Source: Gammaproteobacteria bacterium (GTDB taxonomy: Bacteria > Pseudomonadota > Gammaproteobacteria > Enterobacterales > Psychrobiaceae). Taken from it: a DNA stretch of 64,000 bases. Under the pieces are notes generated by a model, which was not told the DNA's origin, ran no database searches, and worked only from the letters and a program-made list of their open reading frames with translations. Both the position numbers and the translations under genes were made by a program. Shown here in pieces: positions 1 through 9,256 of the stretch (its first letter is position 1; every line of letters starts with the position of its first letter). The stretch covers positions 1 to 64,000 of the forward strand of contig JABSRT010000018.1 in assembly GCA_013214945.1 (NCBI GenBank), in the 5' to 3' direction.

Positions 1-416
1 GTCGTTACTTTATCAGCACCGACTAATGCATCTCTTGGCACTAATACCGCCCATAGCTATACCATTACTGATAATGACGCTGCGCCAATGGTGGAATTTG
101 CTTCGAAAAAATCAAATGGTTTAGAGTCGCTAAGTGCTAAAAGCCTAACTGTAAATTTATCAGCTGTTTCAGCGCAAACAGTGACCGTCAAATATGTAGT
201 ATCGGGCACTGCGACAGGGTTAGGCACCGACTATAACTTGGCAAATGGCACGTTAACCTTTACCGCGGGGAAAACCTCTAAAACCATCATCATTAGTTCT
301 ATTATTGATGATGATTTAGATGAAACCGACGAAACGGTAGTCGTTACTTTATCAGCACCGACTAATGCATCTCTTGGCACTAATACCGCCCATAGCTATA
401 CCATTACTGATAATGA
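1..416 (+). repeat. Tandem repeat of a 339-bp Calx-beta coding unit
   Basis: Bases 1-77 recur without a mismatch at 340-416, exactly 339 bp (113 codons) later and in frame. The protein therefore carries tandem Calx-beta repeats. The first copy is cut by the window edge, so the total copy number cannot be seen. Confidence 0.9.
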
Positions 417-3396
417 TACGACGGCTATAGCGCTTACGATACAAGCCGATGAAAAAACAAAAATAGTTGGTGATGCTGATCCTAACTTAAGCTATCAACT
501 GATCTCAGGCAGCTTAGAGGATGGCGATGCGTTAACAGGCAGCCTCAGTCGAGCGGCCGGTGAAACAGCTGGTTCTTATGTGATAAGCCAAGGGAGCGTA
601 CAGGCAGATGCTAAATATTTAATCACTTATATCTCAGCTGCGTTAATTATTGCACCAGCAAATAATGCGCCAATTATTGCTGGCAGCCCTGCAATAACAG
701 TTAAAGAGAATAGCGCTTATAGCTTCACTCCGACAGTGACAGATGCTGATGCCAACGATAGTAAAACATTCTCTATTATCAATAAACCAAGTTGGGCATC
801 ATTTAATCCGGTTACTGGGGCATTAATTGGCACGCCAACCAGCAACTATGTTGGTATCACTAGTGGCATTGTTATCTCGGTAAAAGATAACAGTAATGCG
901 TCAGCGAGCTTGCCTAGCTTTAATCTAGAGGTGACCAGTGTCAATGAAGCGCCGATTGCTAATAATATTAGCGTTGAGGTCGCAGAAGATAATGAAATAG
1001 CGATCACACTTGAAGGTAGCGATGCTGATAACGATCAATTAACCTTTGTCATCACACAGCAGCCGGCACACGGTAGCTTGTCATTATCGAGTACAAGTGA
1101 TGCAACATGGCTCTATCAAGCTGATGAAAACTATCACGGCAGTGATGAATTTTATTATCAAGCCAAAGATACAGGCTTAAATTCAGACTCAGCACTCGTT
1201 AGCATTAACATTACGCCGGTCAATGACCAGCCATTGGCTGAAAATGATAATGTGACCGTTGAATATAACGACAATGGTAATTACGCCCTTGATGTCTTGG
1301 TCAACGACAGTGACATTGACGGTGATACGCTATCAATTGTGAGTGCCAGCGTTAATATTGGGTTAGTTGAGGTTGAGAATAATCAATTGACTTACAAATA
1401 TAATGGCGCGATTGAAGGGGAAGTTGAGCTTAGTTACTTAATTGACGATGGTTCAGGCTCAGAGAATAGTCGTGCTAAGGCAGCTGTAAAATTATTGATT
1501 ACAGACGCTGATAATACGCAGTTACCTATTATCACTTTACCCGCTGATATTGAATATAATGCTACCGCATTATTTACCAAAATAGACCTTGGTATCGCAA
1601 CGGCAATTGATAAAAATGGTCAAATAGTACCGGTATCTTTGGTCGATGGGATCAGTATGTTTAAACCCGGCAATAGTCTTGTTTATTGGAAGGCTGTTGA
1701 TGAAAATGGTCTTGAGCAAACAGCGACCCAAAAAGTAAAACTACGACCACTCATTACTATTGATAAAGATGCAGTCGCAGCAGAAGGGCAGCATTATAAC
1801 GTTGGGGTTTATCTCAATGGTACAGCACCAGACTACCCGGTTGTGATCCCTTATACGGTCAGTGGCAGTGCCGATGAAAACGATCACCTATTAACTTCCG
1901 GTGAGCTTGTTATCACTCAGGGTACTGAGGGTGTGATCGAAATTGAAACGCTGGTAGATAATCTAGATGAAAGCACCGAAACGGTTATTATTACGTTAGG
2001 CGGCGATAAAAACTATGGAGAAAAATCGCAATTTACTTTAACAATCACCGAAGAAAATATTGCGCCTGAGCTAAGTTACAGTGTACGGCAAAATGATGAG
2101 CAACGTTTATTGGTCGAGGCCAATAGTGCCGATGTTGTTATTCAATCAATGATTACAGATGCCAATACCAGCGACAGTCATACCTACTTATGGGAAAGCC
2201 ACGATGGACTATTAAATGATATCGATATCAATGAGGATAGCTTTACCTTTGCTACATCTGAATTAGCTCAAGGCATTTATCAAGTGACACTAACGGTTAC
2301 CGATGATGGCGTGCCGATGGAATCAACATCAACCATTATTTACTTAGAAGTTACCGCTGCGTTACCTACGTTGACTGATAATGATAGTGACGGCGATTTA
2401 ATCCCTGATAATATCGAGGGTTTTAGTGATACTGATTTAGATGGTATTCCTGATTATCTTGACAGTATTAACCCATGTAATGTTATGCCTGAGCAAGTGA
2501 CAGATCCGCGACTATTTTTAGTAGAAGGTGAATCGGGAGTTTGTTTACGTAAGGGCTTAACTGTTGCGAATAATGAAAGCGGCGGTATTCAACTGCAAGA
2601 TACAGAGGTTGTTACAGACCAAGATGCTAAAAATGTTGGTGGTTTGTTTGACTTTGCTGCCTATGGTTTACCATTAGCAGGTCAGTCATATAACTTGGTA
2701 TTACCGCAGCGTTTACCAATTCCTGAAGGTGCGATATACCGTAAATATACCGAAACTAATGGCTGGGTTGATTTCTTTGTTGATGATAAAAACTACTATT
2801 CATCAAGTCCAGGTGTGTTAGGTTTTTGTCCTCCGCCACTAGATGCAACGTGGGTCAAAGGTTTAGCGCATGGCGACTGGTGTGTGCAGGTTACTATTGA
2901 AGATGGTGGGCCAAACGATGATGATGGTGAGGCTAACAATACCATTGTAGACCCCGGTGGGGTTGCAGTAACGTTGAGCGAAAATCATCAGCCAAGTATT
3001 ACTTCTCGACAATTAACCCTAACATGGAACACCAGCATTAGCATTGATGTGCTGAGCGATTCAACGGATATCGATGGCGACTTACTTACAATTAGCAGTG
3101 CCAATGTTGATTTTGGAGAGGTGCTAATTGAAGGCGAGAAATTGTTTTATACACCAGCAGATAGTTTCGTTGGCACAGCATTGATTCTCTTTGGAGTTAA
3201 AGATAATCATGGTGGTACAGCGTATGGAACGGTGGAAATTCAAGTGACTGCAAATCAAGCAGCCCCAGTGGAAAATGAAACAACAGAGCTGACGATTAAT
3301 ACCAAAGGAGGTGGTTTTAGTTATTTTATATTATTGCTTAGTGGTCTAGCTTTGGTGTTTCGTCATATCCACAGAAAAAAGAGTAGGGCCGTGTAG
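1..3396 (+). CDS. Large Calx-beta/cadherin-like surface protein, C-terminal part (5' end outside window)
   Basis: The reading frame is open from base 1, so the true start is upstream; the first internal ATG is at 88. Counting from that ATG, I see Calx-beta repeats (residues 1-110), an MBG-type domain (about 112-190), a putative Ig/cadherin-like domain (about 195-285), Big_9/VCBS-like domains to about 470, a HYR-like and second Calx-beta region (about 475-660), a PKD-like stretch, a thrombospondin type 3-like Asp-rich linker (SDGDLIPDNIEGFSDTDLDG), a choice-of-anchor U domain (about 790-960) and a last cadherin-like domain. The C-terminus has a GGG motif, one hydrophobic helix and a basic tail, the layout of a GlyGly-CTERM signal processed by rhombosortase. 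It is probably an exported, calcium-dependent adhesin-like protein. Domain names come from recognised patterns, not a profile search. Confidence 0.85.
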   Translation, partial: VVTLSAPTNASLGTNTAHSYTITDNDAAPMVEFASKKSNGLESLSAKSLTVNLSAVSAQTVTVKYVVSGTATGLGTDYNLANGTLTFTAGKTSKTIIISSIIDDDLDETDETVVVTLSAPTNASLGTNTAHSYTITDNDTTAIALTIQADEKTKIVGDADPNLSYQLISGSLEDGDALTGSLSRAAGETAGSYVISQGSVQADAKYLITYISAALIIAPANNAPIIAGSPAITVKENSAYSFTPTVTDADANDSKTFSIINKPSWASFNPVTGALIGTPTSNYVGITSGIVISVKDNSNASASLPSFNLEVTSVNEAPIANNISVEVAEDNEIAITLEGSDADNDQLTFVITQQPAHGSLSLSSTSDATWLYQADENYHGSDEFYYQAKDTGLNSDSALVSINITPVNDQPLAENDNVTVEYNDNGNYALDVLVNDSDIDGDTLSIVSASVNIGLVEVENNQLTYKYNGAIEGEVELSYLIDDGSGSENSRAKAAVKLLITDADNTQLPIITLPADIEYNATALFTKIDLGIATAIDKNGQIVPVSLVDGISMFKPGNSLVYWKAVDENGLEQTATQKVKLRPLITIDKDAVAAEGQHYNVGVYLNGTAPDYPVVIPYTVSGSADENDHLLTSGELVITQGTEGVIEIETLVDNLDESTETVIITLGGDKNYGEKSQFTLTITEENIAPELSYSVRQNDEQRLLVEANSADVVIQSMITDANTSDSHTYLWESHDGLLNDIDINEDSFTFATSELAQGIYQVTLTVTDDGVPMESTSTIIYLEVTAALPTLTDNDSDGDLIPDNIEGFSDTDLDGIPDYLDSINPCNVMPEQVTDPRLFLVEGESGVCLRKGLTVANNESGGIQLQDTEVVTDQDAKNVGGLFDFAAYGLPLAGQSYNLVLPQRLPIPEGAIYRKYTETNGWVDFFVDDKNYYSSSPGVLGFCPPPLDATWVKGLAHGDWCVQVTIEDGGPNDDDGEANNTIVDPGGVAVTLSENHQPSITSRQLTLTWNTSISIDVLSDSTDIDGDLLTISSANVDFGEVLIEGEKLFYTPADSFVGTALILFGVKDNHGGTAYGTVEIQVTANQAAPVENETTELTINTKGGGFSYFILLLSGLALVFRHIHRKKSRAV

Positions 3397-3802
3397 TGAT
3401 AGGGTGAAGAAAAACTCACTTAATAGGAGTGGTTAGTTTTTTAACTGCATAGCTTGTAGAAACATAATTGGTGCTGTCATATGGTATCAATTATTCAAGT
3501 CCTAAAAACGCCATTCAATAATAAGCAGTGTGTTCGCTGCTTAGCATAAAGGCGTTGCAACCTTGGTTGTACAAAAACTGCTCGCTTGAAATGATTGGTA
3601 AACACTATAGTGGCAACTAGTTTGACAAACGTTGACAATATTTTTAGCGAGTTATCAGTTGAAAACCCACCCCGTTGTATCCACAATAATGAGTAGTATA
3701 AAAATAAAACTGAATAACTGTTCCTTATTATCCCTATGTTTTAAAACAATTATCAAGTGGATTTAATTGAGTTAGAATGGATGATTTCACTAGGGTCTTG
3801 AT
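3397..3802. other. Intergenic stretch, no gene supported
   Basis: This 406-bp gap separates the surface protein from the aldo/keto reductase. A 63-codon minus-strand frame at 3495-3686 has no recognisable domain or ribosome binding site and looks fortuitous. No clear terminator hairpin is visible. Confidence 0.5.
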
Positions 3803-4774
3803 ATGAAAACTATTCCATTATCTTCTTCGTTGAGTGAGGTGAGCACACTCGTTTATGGCTGCATGGGTTTTGGCGGCGGATGGGGACCAGAGCCAGTCAC
3901 TAAAAAGCATGTTCTAGCTGCACATGACGCAGTTGAGCAGGCGCTCTTAAGTGGAATTAATATTTTTGACCACGCTGACATTTATACGTTGGGCAAGGCC
4001 GAGTTAACGTTTGGGCAGGTACTTAAAGAGCGACCAGAATTACGCGAAAAAATTTATCTTCAGTCAAAATGCTCGATTCGGTTCGAAGACTCACAAGGCC
4101 CAGGTCGTTATGACATGTCTAAAGACTGGATTACCTCATCGGTAGAAGGCACGTTGAAGCGTCTTAATGTTGAATACTTGGACATGCTGTTGCTACATCG
4201 CCCTGATCCATTAATGGCAGCTGACGAAGTAGCTGAAGCACTGCACCAGCTCAAAGCGGCAGGGAAAGTACGCCACTTTGGTGTGTCTAACATGCACAGT
4301 CATCAAATGAACTTTTTGCAATCAGCACTAGACCAGCCGCTGGTGGCCAATCAAATTGAAATGAGCCTGTCGCAGTTAGATTGGTTAGAACAAGGCGTGT
4401 TGGCAGGTAACCCACAAGGTAAAGACGTTAACTTTGACCCCGCTTTATTAGATTATTGTCGTAAAAACAACGTGCAACTACAAGCTTGGGGAAGTTTATG
4501 TGGCGGGCTATTCACCGGAGTAGACACTGCTAACAAGCCGGCACATGTGCAACAAACAGCGGCACTGGTCACGACATTGAGCCAGCACTACAACGTGAGT
4601 AAAGAAGCGATAGTCATTGCGTGGTTAGCGATGCATCCTGCCAATATTCAGCCAATTATTGGTACCACAGATGTCGCACGTATTAAAAATTGTGGCGAAG
4701 GGGCCAAGTTAACCTTAAGCCGTGAACACTGGTATGCGCTTTATGTGAGTTCACGCGGTCAAGCATTGCCTTAA
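3803..4774 (+). CDS. Aldo/keto reductase (YdhF-like oxidoreductase)
   Basis: A 323-residue NADPH-dependent aldo/keto reductase with a TIM-barrel fold. The N-terminus has the VYGCMGFGGGWG strand and turn. The catalytic tetrad residues appear in order: Asp and Tyr in DHADIYTLG, Lys in LQSKCS, His in LLLHRPDPL. The late IIGTTDVARI segment fits the cofactor phosphate-binding region. Length matches the YdhF/TAS group. AGGG lies 7 bp before the ATG. It stands alone, convergent with the pilin operon, so the substrate (probably a small carbonyl compound) cannot be inferred. Confidence 0.88.
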   Translation: MKTIPLSSSLSEVSTLVYGCMGFGGGWGPEPVTKKHVLAAHDAVEQALLSGINIFDHADIYTLGKAELTFGQVLKERPELREKIYLQSKCSIRFEDSQGPGRYDMSKDWITSSVEGTLKRLNVEYLDMLLLHRPDPLMAADEVAEALHQLKAAGKVRHFGVSNMHSHQMNFLQSALDQPLVANQIEMSLSQLDWLEQGVLAGNPQGKDVNFDPALLDYCRKNNVQLQAWGSLCGGLFTGVDTANKPAHVQQTAALVTTLSQHYNVSKEAIVIAWLAMHPANIQPIIGTTDVARIKNCGEGAKLTLSREHWYALYVSSRGQALP

Positions 4775-4815
4775 TGGTAAGCTACAACCCAATAACAACT
4801 TAAGTTGCAACAGAG

Positions 4816-4862
4816 TGACACCCAAGTATTGATTTTAATCTTTTAAATTAATGGGTGTCCCT
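4816..4862. repeat. REP-like hairpin, copy A
   Basis: The arms GACACCCA (4817-4824) and TGGGTGTC (4852-4859) are perfect inverted repeats around an AT-rich core (ATTGATTTTAAT...AAATTAAT). The same layout recurs at 19221, 20480 and 21403. It sits between convergent genes and could also act as a bidirectional terminator, since T-rich sequence follows. Confidence 0.8.
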
Positions 4863-4900
4863 TTTTCATCATACTTTTCCTTTTTCATCAATAATCGAAA

Positions 4901-5323
4901 CTAGTCCTGCCAGCTCGATTTTTCGCCCCAAGTTCTAGCGCCGGTACTACCGAGCGTTAAGTTACCATTGTTTGCCTGTGGCGTGCCAGCTTGCGCCGTG
5001 GCTTTAAGGGAAAAAGCTTGGGCTGTGGCACTGGTAATACTCAGTACATAATATTTGTCCGTGCCGTCTTTTGGGACGTGGTTTGACACGGTAATGCTGC
5101 CGCCAGCTGAGGAGAAATTCGCGCCGGCATAACTGCTGTTTTCAGAGTAATAGCGTTCCATGGCCGCTGCTAAGCCCTCTAACGCAACTTTCGCTTGCGA
5201 ACGGTTGGTTTTAATTACCGAGCTTTGATAATTGGGGTAAACCAGCATGGTTAATATCCCAATAATAGCGACAACCACCATTAATTCAATCAGGCTAAAG
5301 CCCGTTTGTTTTGAGTTTTTCAT
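4901..5323 (-). CDS. pilE: Type IV minor pilin PilE
   Basis: A 140-residue type IV pilin-like protein. It has the class III leader ending in Gly-Phe (TGFSLIELMVVVAIIGIL), with Glu at mature position 5 and the hydrophobic N-terminal helix used for assembly. The PilD prepilin peptidase should cleave before Phe. The globular part (YSENSSYAGA... and a C-terminal Trp-containing tail) fits the PilE minor pilin group. It is the last gene of the fimT-pilVWXY1E operon, starting 2 bp after pilY1. Known role of the family: part of the pilus-initiating tip complex with PilVWX and PilY1. Confidence 0.9.
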   Translation of the reverse strand: MKNSKQTGFSLIELMVVVAIIGILTMLVYPNYQSSVIKTNRSQAKVALEGLAAAMERYYSENSSYAGANFSSAGGSITVSNHVPKDGTDKYYVLSITSATAQAFSLKATAQAGTPQANNGNLTLGSTGARTWGEKSSWQD

Positions 5324-5325
5324 GG

Positions 5326-8300
5326 TTATTCCTTGTCGGTCCAGAACATGGTTGTAGTATCAACCGTGTCATATTGAGTCACTTCTTTACCGACGACAAC
5401 GAGCTTGTTACCGTTAACTTTAACGATGATCGGATCCGCGGGTAAAGAGGCGGTTTTTAAATTAGCGTAGCGATCGGTAACCGAGCAAGAAACACCATGG
5501 TCACTGCATGATTGTCCGTCGACCGCGCCTTCTTCAACGGGGGAACCGTCATAGTAATTGATGCGATAAAGCCGCGATATTCCTGGAGTAACGACACAAT
5601 CGACAGTCTGAGGATCTGGCTCGAAGGTAGTAAACCAAATTTCTTGATTGGCGGTGGTACTCGACGAGAGCACTTTTTCACCGAGGTTTGATGCTAAATC
5701 AAGATACCAGCCATTTTTTGTCGCTAAAACAGTGCGGTCAATGGCGGTAAAGGCGCCATTGGTATCGCTACTGGTAATGTCCATTAAATTCAACGGGTCA
5801 TGCAGTAAGTCGCTGTGCGTCGTTGGTGTGGTCAGTGGGGTTTTTATTAAATAAAAATTATCTTCAATCGTTGTACTCAACGGGCTTGCATGAAACCCTG
5901 TGCCAATGGCAATCGCTAAGGTCGATTCGTCAAACATTGAGACATCGGGCGCATGGTAAAAGCGGCGATTTGTCGCAGCGGTATCACTGTTAAGATCGGC
6001 AATGACATCGCCCTTAATTAAGTTAGATGCGCTATTGCCATTGGTGATATCAAATCGCCACAATTGGCCGCCAACATCACCAATGTACATTTGGTCAGCA
6101 AGCTGGTCATTATCAACATCAATTACCTTGATGTCAGATGCAAAGCTGTAATTCATTTTCGCCATCGTTTCAGTGGCTAAATTACCAGAACCATCTTGAA
6201 TTGCAGATCCGCTACCCCACCATAATCTAGCGCCAGTGGCAGCATCGACAATATAAATAGCGCGCCCCATGGTGTCATCAGAGCGAATAAGCTTAGTATC
6301 TTGGGCTTTGTCATAACCGCCGGCAAAAATAAGCACATCTTTGGTGTTACTGCCGATTGCTATTTTTGTTTTTATCGGTTTAGACCAGCTTTGTCCAAGC
6401 TCTGTAAAATCATCCAAGTCACTGCTAATTTTCCAAACAAGTCTCGGCGCATTTTTGTCAGTGATGTCAAGGGCATAATAGCTGCGGCCACCACGGCGCA
6501 TGCCGACATAGAGATACTTTTTATCATCGATTAATGCACCAGTTATATCACCATCCAGTCCATAAATGTGGCCTAAAGTCGAGTGTTCACCGTTGTCGTA
6601 AAGGGTTTTCTGGTTTGCTAACAGCTCTTTAGGAATAAAGGCCCAGAGTTCTTCACCGTTGCTGGTATCGATAGCATGGAGCAAGCCTTGATTGTCGCCG
6701 ACAAACACAACATTTTCTTCAGTCGTGGTGCTTGTGTTGATGGTGTTATAAGAAACAGAAAAAGGGACAGAATGCAGCGGGTCATACATTTGGTAGCTAA
6801 CATCGTTATCGTCATCAAGTCCGCGTAAAAAATTAATGACCTTGTTTAAGTCATCACTGCTGGCGGCGCTTGGCAAGCCCAACATGGTATTGGTTAACAA
6901 GCTATTGGTTGTCACAACATGATTACTAGTATCACTTAATAAACCGTTGCCTAAGTTGGTATAAACATTACGCAATGCGCCTTCAAATTTGCTGGCTACA
7001 CCACCATCTTTAACCTCATCGCCGTCGGCAATTGTCGACCAAAAGCTTATCGAGTTGGCTTCGAACAGGCCTGTCGCGTCGTCAACGGCTACAGCCCCTG
7101 TAGAATCGACCACCTTTCCAGAACCATTTAATTCGTAACGCTTTAAGTTACCGTCCCATTGCACCTGCTTGCTTGGCTTAAATAATGAAAAATATAACTC
7201 ATTATCGTGGTTTAATCGATTAAAGCTGCTCACCGAAATACCGGCGGATGAAAACGAAGTATTTACATCTAAGATACTTGAAATAATAGTATTAAAGGCA
7301 CTAAGTAACCCTTCTGTTGAGCTGGCGGTATAATAATCACCACCACCATTGTCCGCACTTGCCAAGCTTTCAAGCCAAGTATCCGCGTGATTAAACCCGA
7401 TGGTATATAACTTACCGCTATCAACCGTGGTTGCTAAATCGGGGCGTAAATCACCGGTACGAATAAATTGAGCGAGTGTTGTACCACATTGTTTTCCGTT
7501 ACTGCCGGAGCAAGTGCCACCGGTCAACGATTCGATGGCCGTTTGTTCAGGAGCCGAACTTGATGGATAACCGTCAGTTAACAAAATTACATAATTATTA
7601 TCAGCGTCACAGGTCTGACTAATGGGTGATATGTAGGTGGGAGCGGTGCCGCTGGTAGAGATGGTTTCGTTTCTGCAGTTGTAACCGTTAGGGTGATAAC
7701 TAAGACAGTTTGCAGGAGTAGCAACGCTGTTATTGATGTACGAATTAGCGTGCGACACTCTGGCGTATTGATTATAGCCCCGGCTCAACCCAATATCGAC
7801 CGTTGAACCGGTCAGGTAACGAACCCCTTCATACAATGCATTAACCGTAGGGGTACCGCCTCTGGCATGAATTTTATCGATCACTGAAATCATGGCATCG
7901 CCAGCTGTTTGCTCTTCAATGGTAATGGGCGCTGTTTCAATCACTAACATCGCAGGATATTCATCCTTCTTGCTATACGCCGTTCTGTTGCCCTGAGTGT
8001 TGGTTAATTTTAAAACCAGACTATTACCACTTTCCCAATCTGCATGGGAGGTAATGGCACTAATAATCGATGTGATGTCGGGTGAGTTATACCATGAATT
8101 TTTCGACCAGTGGCCAAACGTCCACTCTACCGACTGACTGGTTGAGGAGCGGCTGCTAATGTTGTAATAGACCCGCTCGAATGTACTGGTATTGCCAGCG
8201 TTTTGTCCCGTGATTGTTGCCTTAGCGTTGTGTGTCTCATTTTCTTTGGCTTTTAACTGTAAATACGCCGATGTAATACTATGGTCTTTGGGAATGGTGA

Positions 8301-8766
8301 TATCAGTAAAGCGCAAGCCGATGATATTATCATTGGTGCTTGAAATGCTGTTCGCGCTTAAACTCTGAATATAACCATTTGAGTATTCAACTGAGTCATC
8401 CGTGTAGTCGCTGATTATTCGTGCCACGCCGTTAATGGTATGGGCTGGCACGGTTGAGTCGATGTTGGCAAAGGGGTAAATGACACTGCTGCTGGAGCCG
8501 CTAAATTGCATCAGCCCAACGTTGATATTTTCAGACGAATCAATTAGTTCAATCATAGCGTCCTGCATTTGCCTCATTCGAGATGAGTCTTTGCCATAAT
8601 CGATGATGCCCATTGAGCCCGAGCTGTCTAATATAAACAAAACATTGGGGATAGTGCCCGTCGAAAATAACACTTCAGTATCGTCAGCTTGTGCTGGGAA
8701 TAACGCAAGAGTAGGTAATAATAAGCCCAATACAAAACACGAAACTTTAGGTTGTAACTTACTCAT
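5326..8766 (-). CDS. pilY1: PilY1 type IV pilus tip-associated adhesin
   Basis: A 1146-residue secreted protein with an N-terminal signal peptide (cleavage near FPAQA-DD). A von Willebrand A-type domain follows; its MIDAS motif is in LFILDSSGSMG near residue 45, and the domain is split by insertions and continues to about residue 500 (YVILLTDGYPSS). The C-terminal half is the PilY1 beta-propeller (about 640-1010), with the calcium-binding loop DVDNDQLAD, which fits the DxDxN/DxxxD site known in Pseudomonas PilY1. It lies between pilX and pilE. Family role: tip adhesin, control of retraction and surface sensing. Length is typical. Confidence 0.93.
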   Translation of the reverse strand: MSKLQPKVSCFVLGLLLPTLALFPAQADDTEVLFSTGTIPNVLFILDSSGSMGIIDYGKDSSRMRQMQDAMIELIDSSENINVGLMQFSGSSSSVIYPFANIDSTVPAHTINGVARIISDYTDDSVEYSNGYIQSLSANSISSTNDNIIGLRFTDITIPKDHSITSAYLQLKAKENETHNAKATITGQNAGNTSTFERVYYNISSRSSTSQSVEWTFGHWSKNSWYNSPDITSIISAITSHADWESGNSLVLKLTNTQGNRTAYSKKDEYPAMLVIETAPITIEEQTAGDAMISVIDKIHARGGTPTVNALYEGVRYLTGSTVDIGLSRGYNQYARVSHANSYINNSVATPANCLSYHPNGYNCRNETISTSGTAPTYISPISQTCDADNNYVILLTDGYPSSSAPEQTAIESLTGGTCSGSNGKQCGTTLAQFIRTGDLRPDLATTVDSGKLYTIGFNHADTWLESLASADNGGGDYYTASSTEGLLSAFNTIISSILDVNTSFSSAGISVSSFNRLNHDNELYFSLFKPSKQVQWDGNLKRYELNGSGKVVDSTGAVAVDDATGLFEANSISFWSTIADGDEVKDGGVASKFEGALRNVYTNLGNGLLSDTSNHVVTTNSLLTNTMLGLPSAASSDDLNKVINFLRGLDDDNDVSYQMYDPLHSVPFSVSYNTINTSTTTEENVVFVGDNQGLLHAIDTSNGEELWAFIPKELLANQKTLYDNGEHSTLGHIYGLDGDITGALIDDKKYLYVGMRRGGRSYYALDITDKNAPRLVWKISSDLDDFTELGQSWSKPIKTKIAIGSNTKDVLIFAGGYDKAQDTKLIRSDDTMGRAIYIVDAATGARLWWGSGSAIQDGSGNLATETMAKMNYSFASDIKVIDVDNDQLADQMYIGDVGGQLWRFDITNGNSASNLIKGDVIADLNSDTAATNRRFYHAPDVSMFDESTLAIAIGTGFHASPLSTTIEDNFYLIKTPLTTPTTHSDLLHDPLNLMDITSSDTNGAFTAIDRTVLATKNGWYLDLASNLGEKVLSSSTTANQEIWFTTFEPDPQTVDCVVTPGISRLYRINYYDGSPVEEGAVDGQSCSDHGVSCSVTDRYANLKTASLPADPIIVKVNGNKLVVVGKEVTQYDTVDTTTMFWTDKE

Positions 8767-8777
8767 TATTTGCTCCG

Positions 8778-9251
8778 TTAATCATATTCTATGCCCTGTT
8801 CAATGTGGGTTTTTGCGCCTGAATCCGTCCATGCTTCACCGGTAATGACAAAGCGATGGCCAGATATGATGGTGGAGTTTTCATCGGCATTAAGCGAGTT
8901 GGCAAAATCGGTCGCCATGGTTGATATATAATTTATCTCGGTTGTTACCGTGATAATATTGCCGGCACTGCTGCTGAGACCATTGTCGTAATTGATGGTT
9001 GTGGTTGGCGAATTTAATGCGTTGGCTAATAATATTGAGTCGCCATCAATGACGTTAAGCAAGCGTGCTATACCACTTTCGCTGGCTTGAAATGTTTGAT
9101 TTTTTTGTTGAATGCTTGCCGCCATGTTTTGCTGTAACGAAGCATTATTGATCCCAGATGCTGCAATTACGGTAATAATGAGTAATACAACTAAGCAAAC
9201 GATAAGCGCAGCCCCTTGTTGATTTTTTAATGACACGCGTTGATTTATCAT
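8778..9251 (-). CDS. pilX: Type IV minor pilin PilX
   Basis: A 157-residue protein with the PilX N-terminal pattern: a short basic leader, QQGAALIVCLVVLLIITVIA as the transmembrane/assembly helix, then QNMAASIQQKNQTFQASESGI, the conserved segment after the helix. As in other PilX proteins the Gly-Phe/Glu5 pilin consensus is replaced by Gly-Ala-Ala. It sits 5 bp after pilW and 11 bp before pilY1, the standard minor-pilin order. Likely role: part of the PilVWX core that primes the pilus. Confidence 0.88.
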   Translation of the reverse strand: MINQRVSLKNQQGAALIVCLVVLLIITVIAASGINNASLQQNMAASIQQKNQTFQASESGIARLLNVIDGDSILLANALNSPTTTINYDNGLSSSAGNIITVTTEINYISTMATDFANSLNADENSTIISGHRFVITGEAWTDSGAKTHIEQGIEYD

Positions 9252-9256
9252 TGATA

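Noticed and set aside
3495-3686. 63-codon minus-strand ORF
   Set aside because: No binding site, no domain, and no signal or membrane features. The composition looks like random intergenic reading.
5648-6534. Plus-strand ORFs opposite pilY1 (5648-5854, 6301-6534)
   Set aside because: Shadows of the strongly supported pilY1 frame, with no domains.
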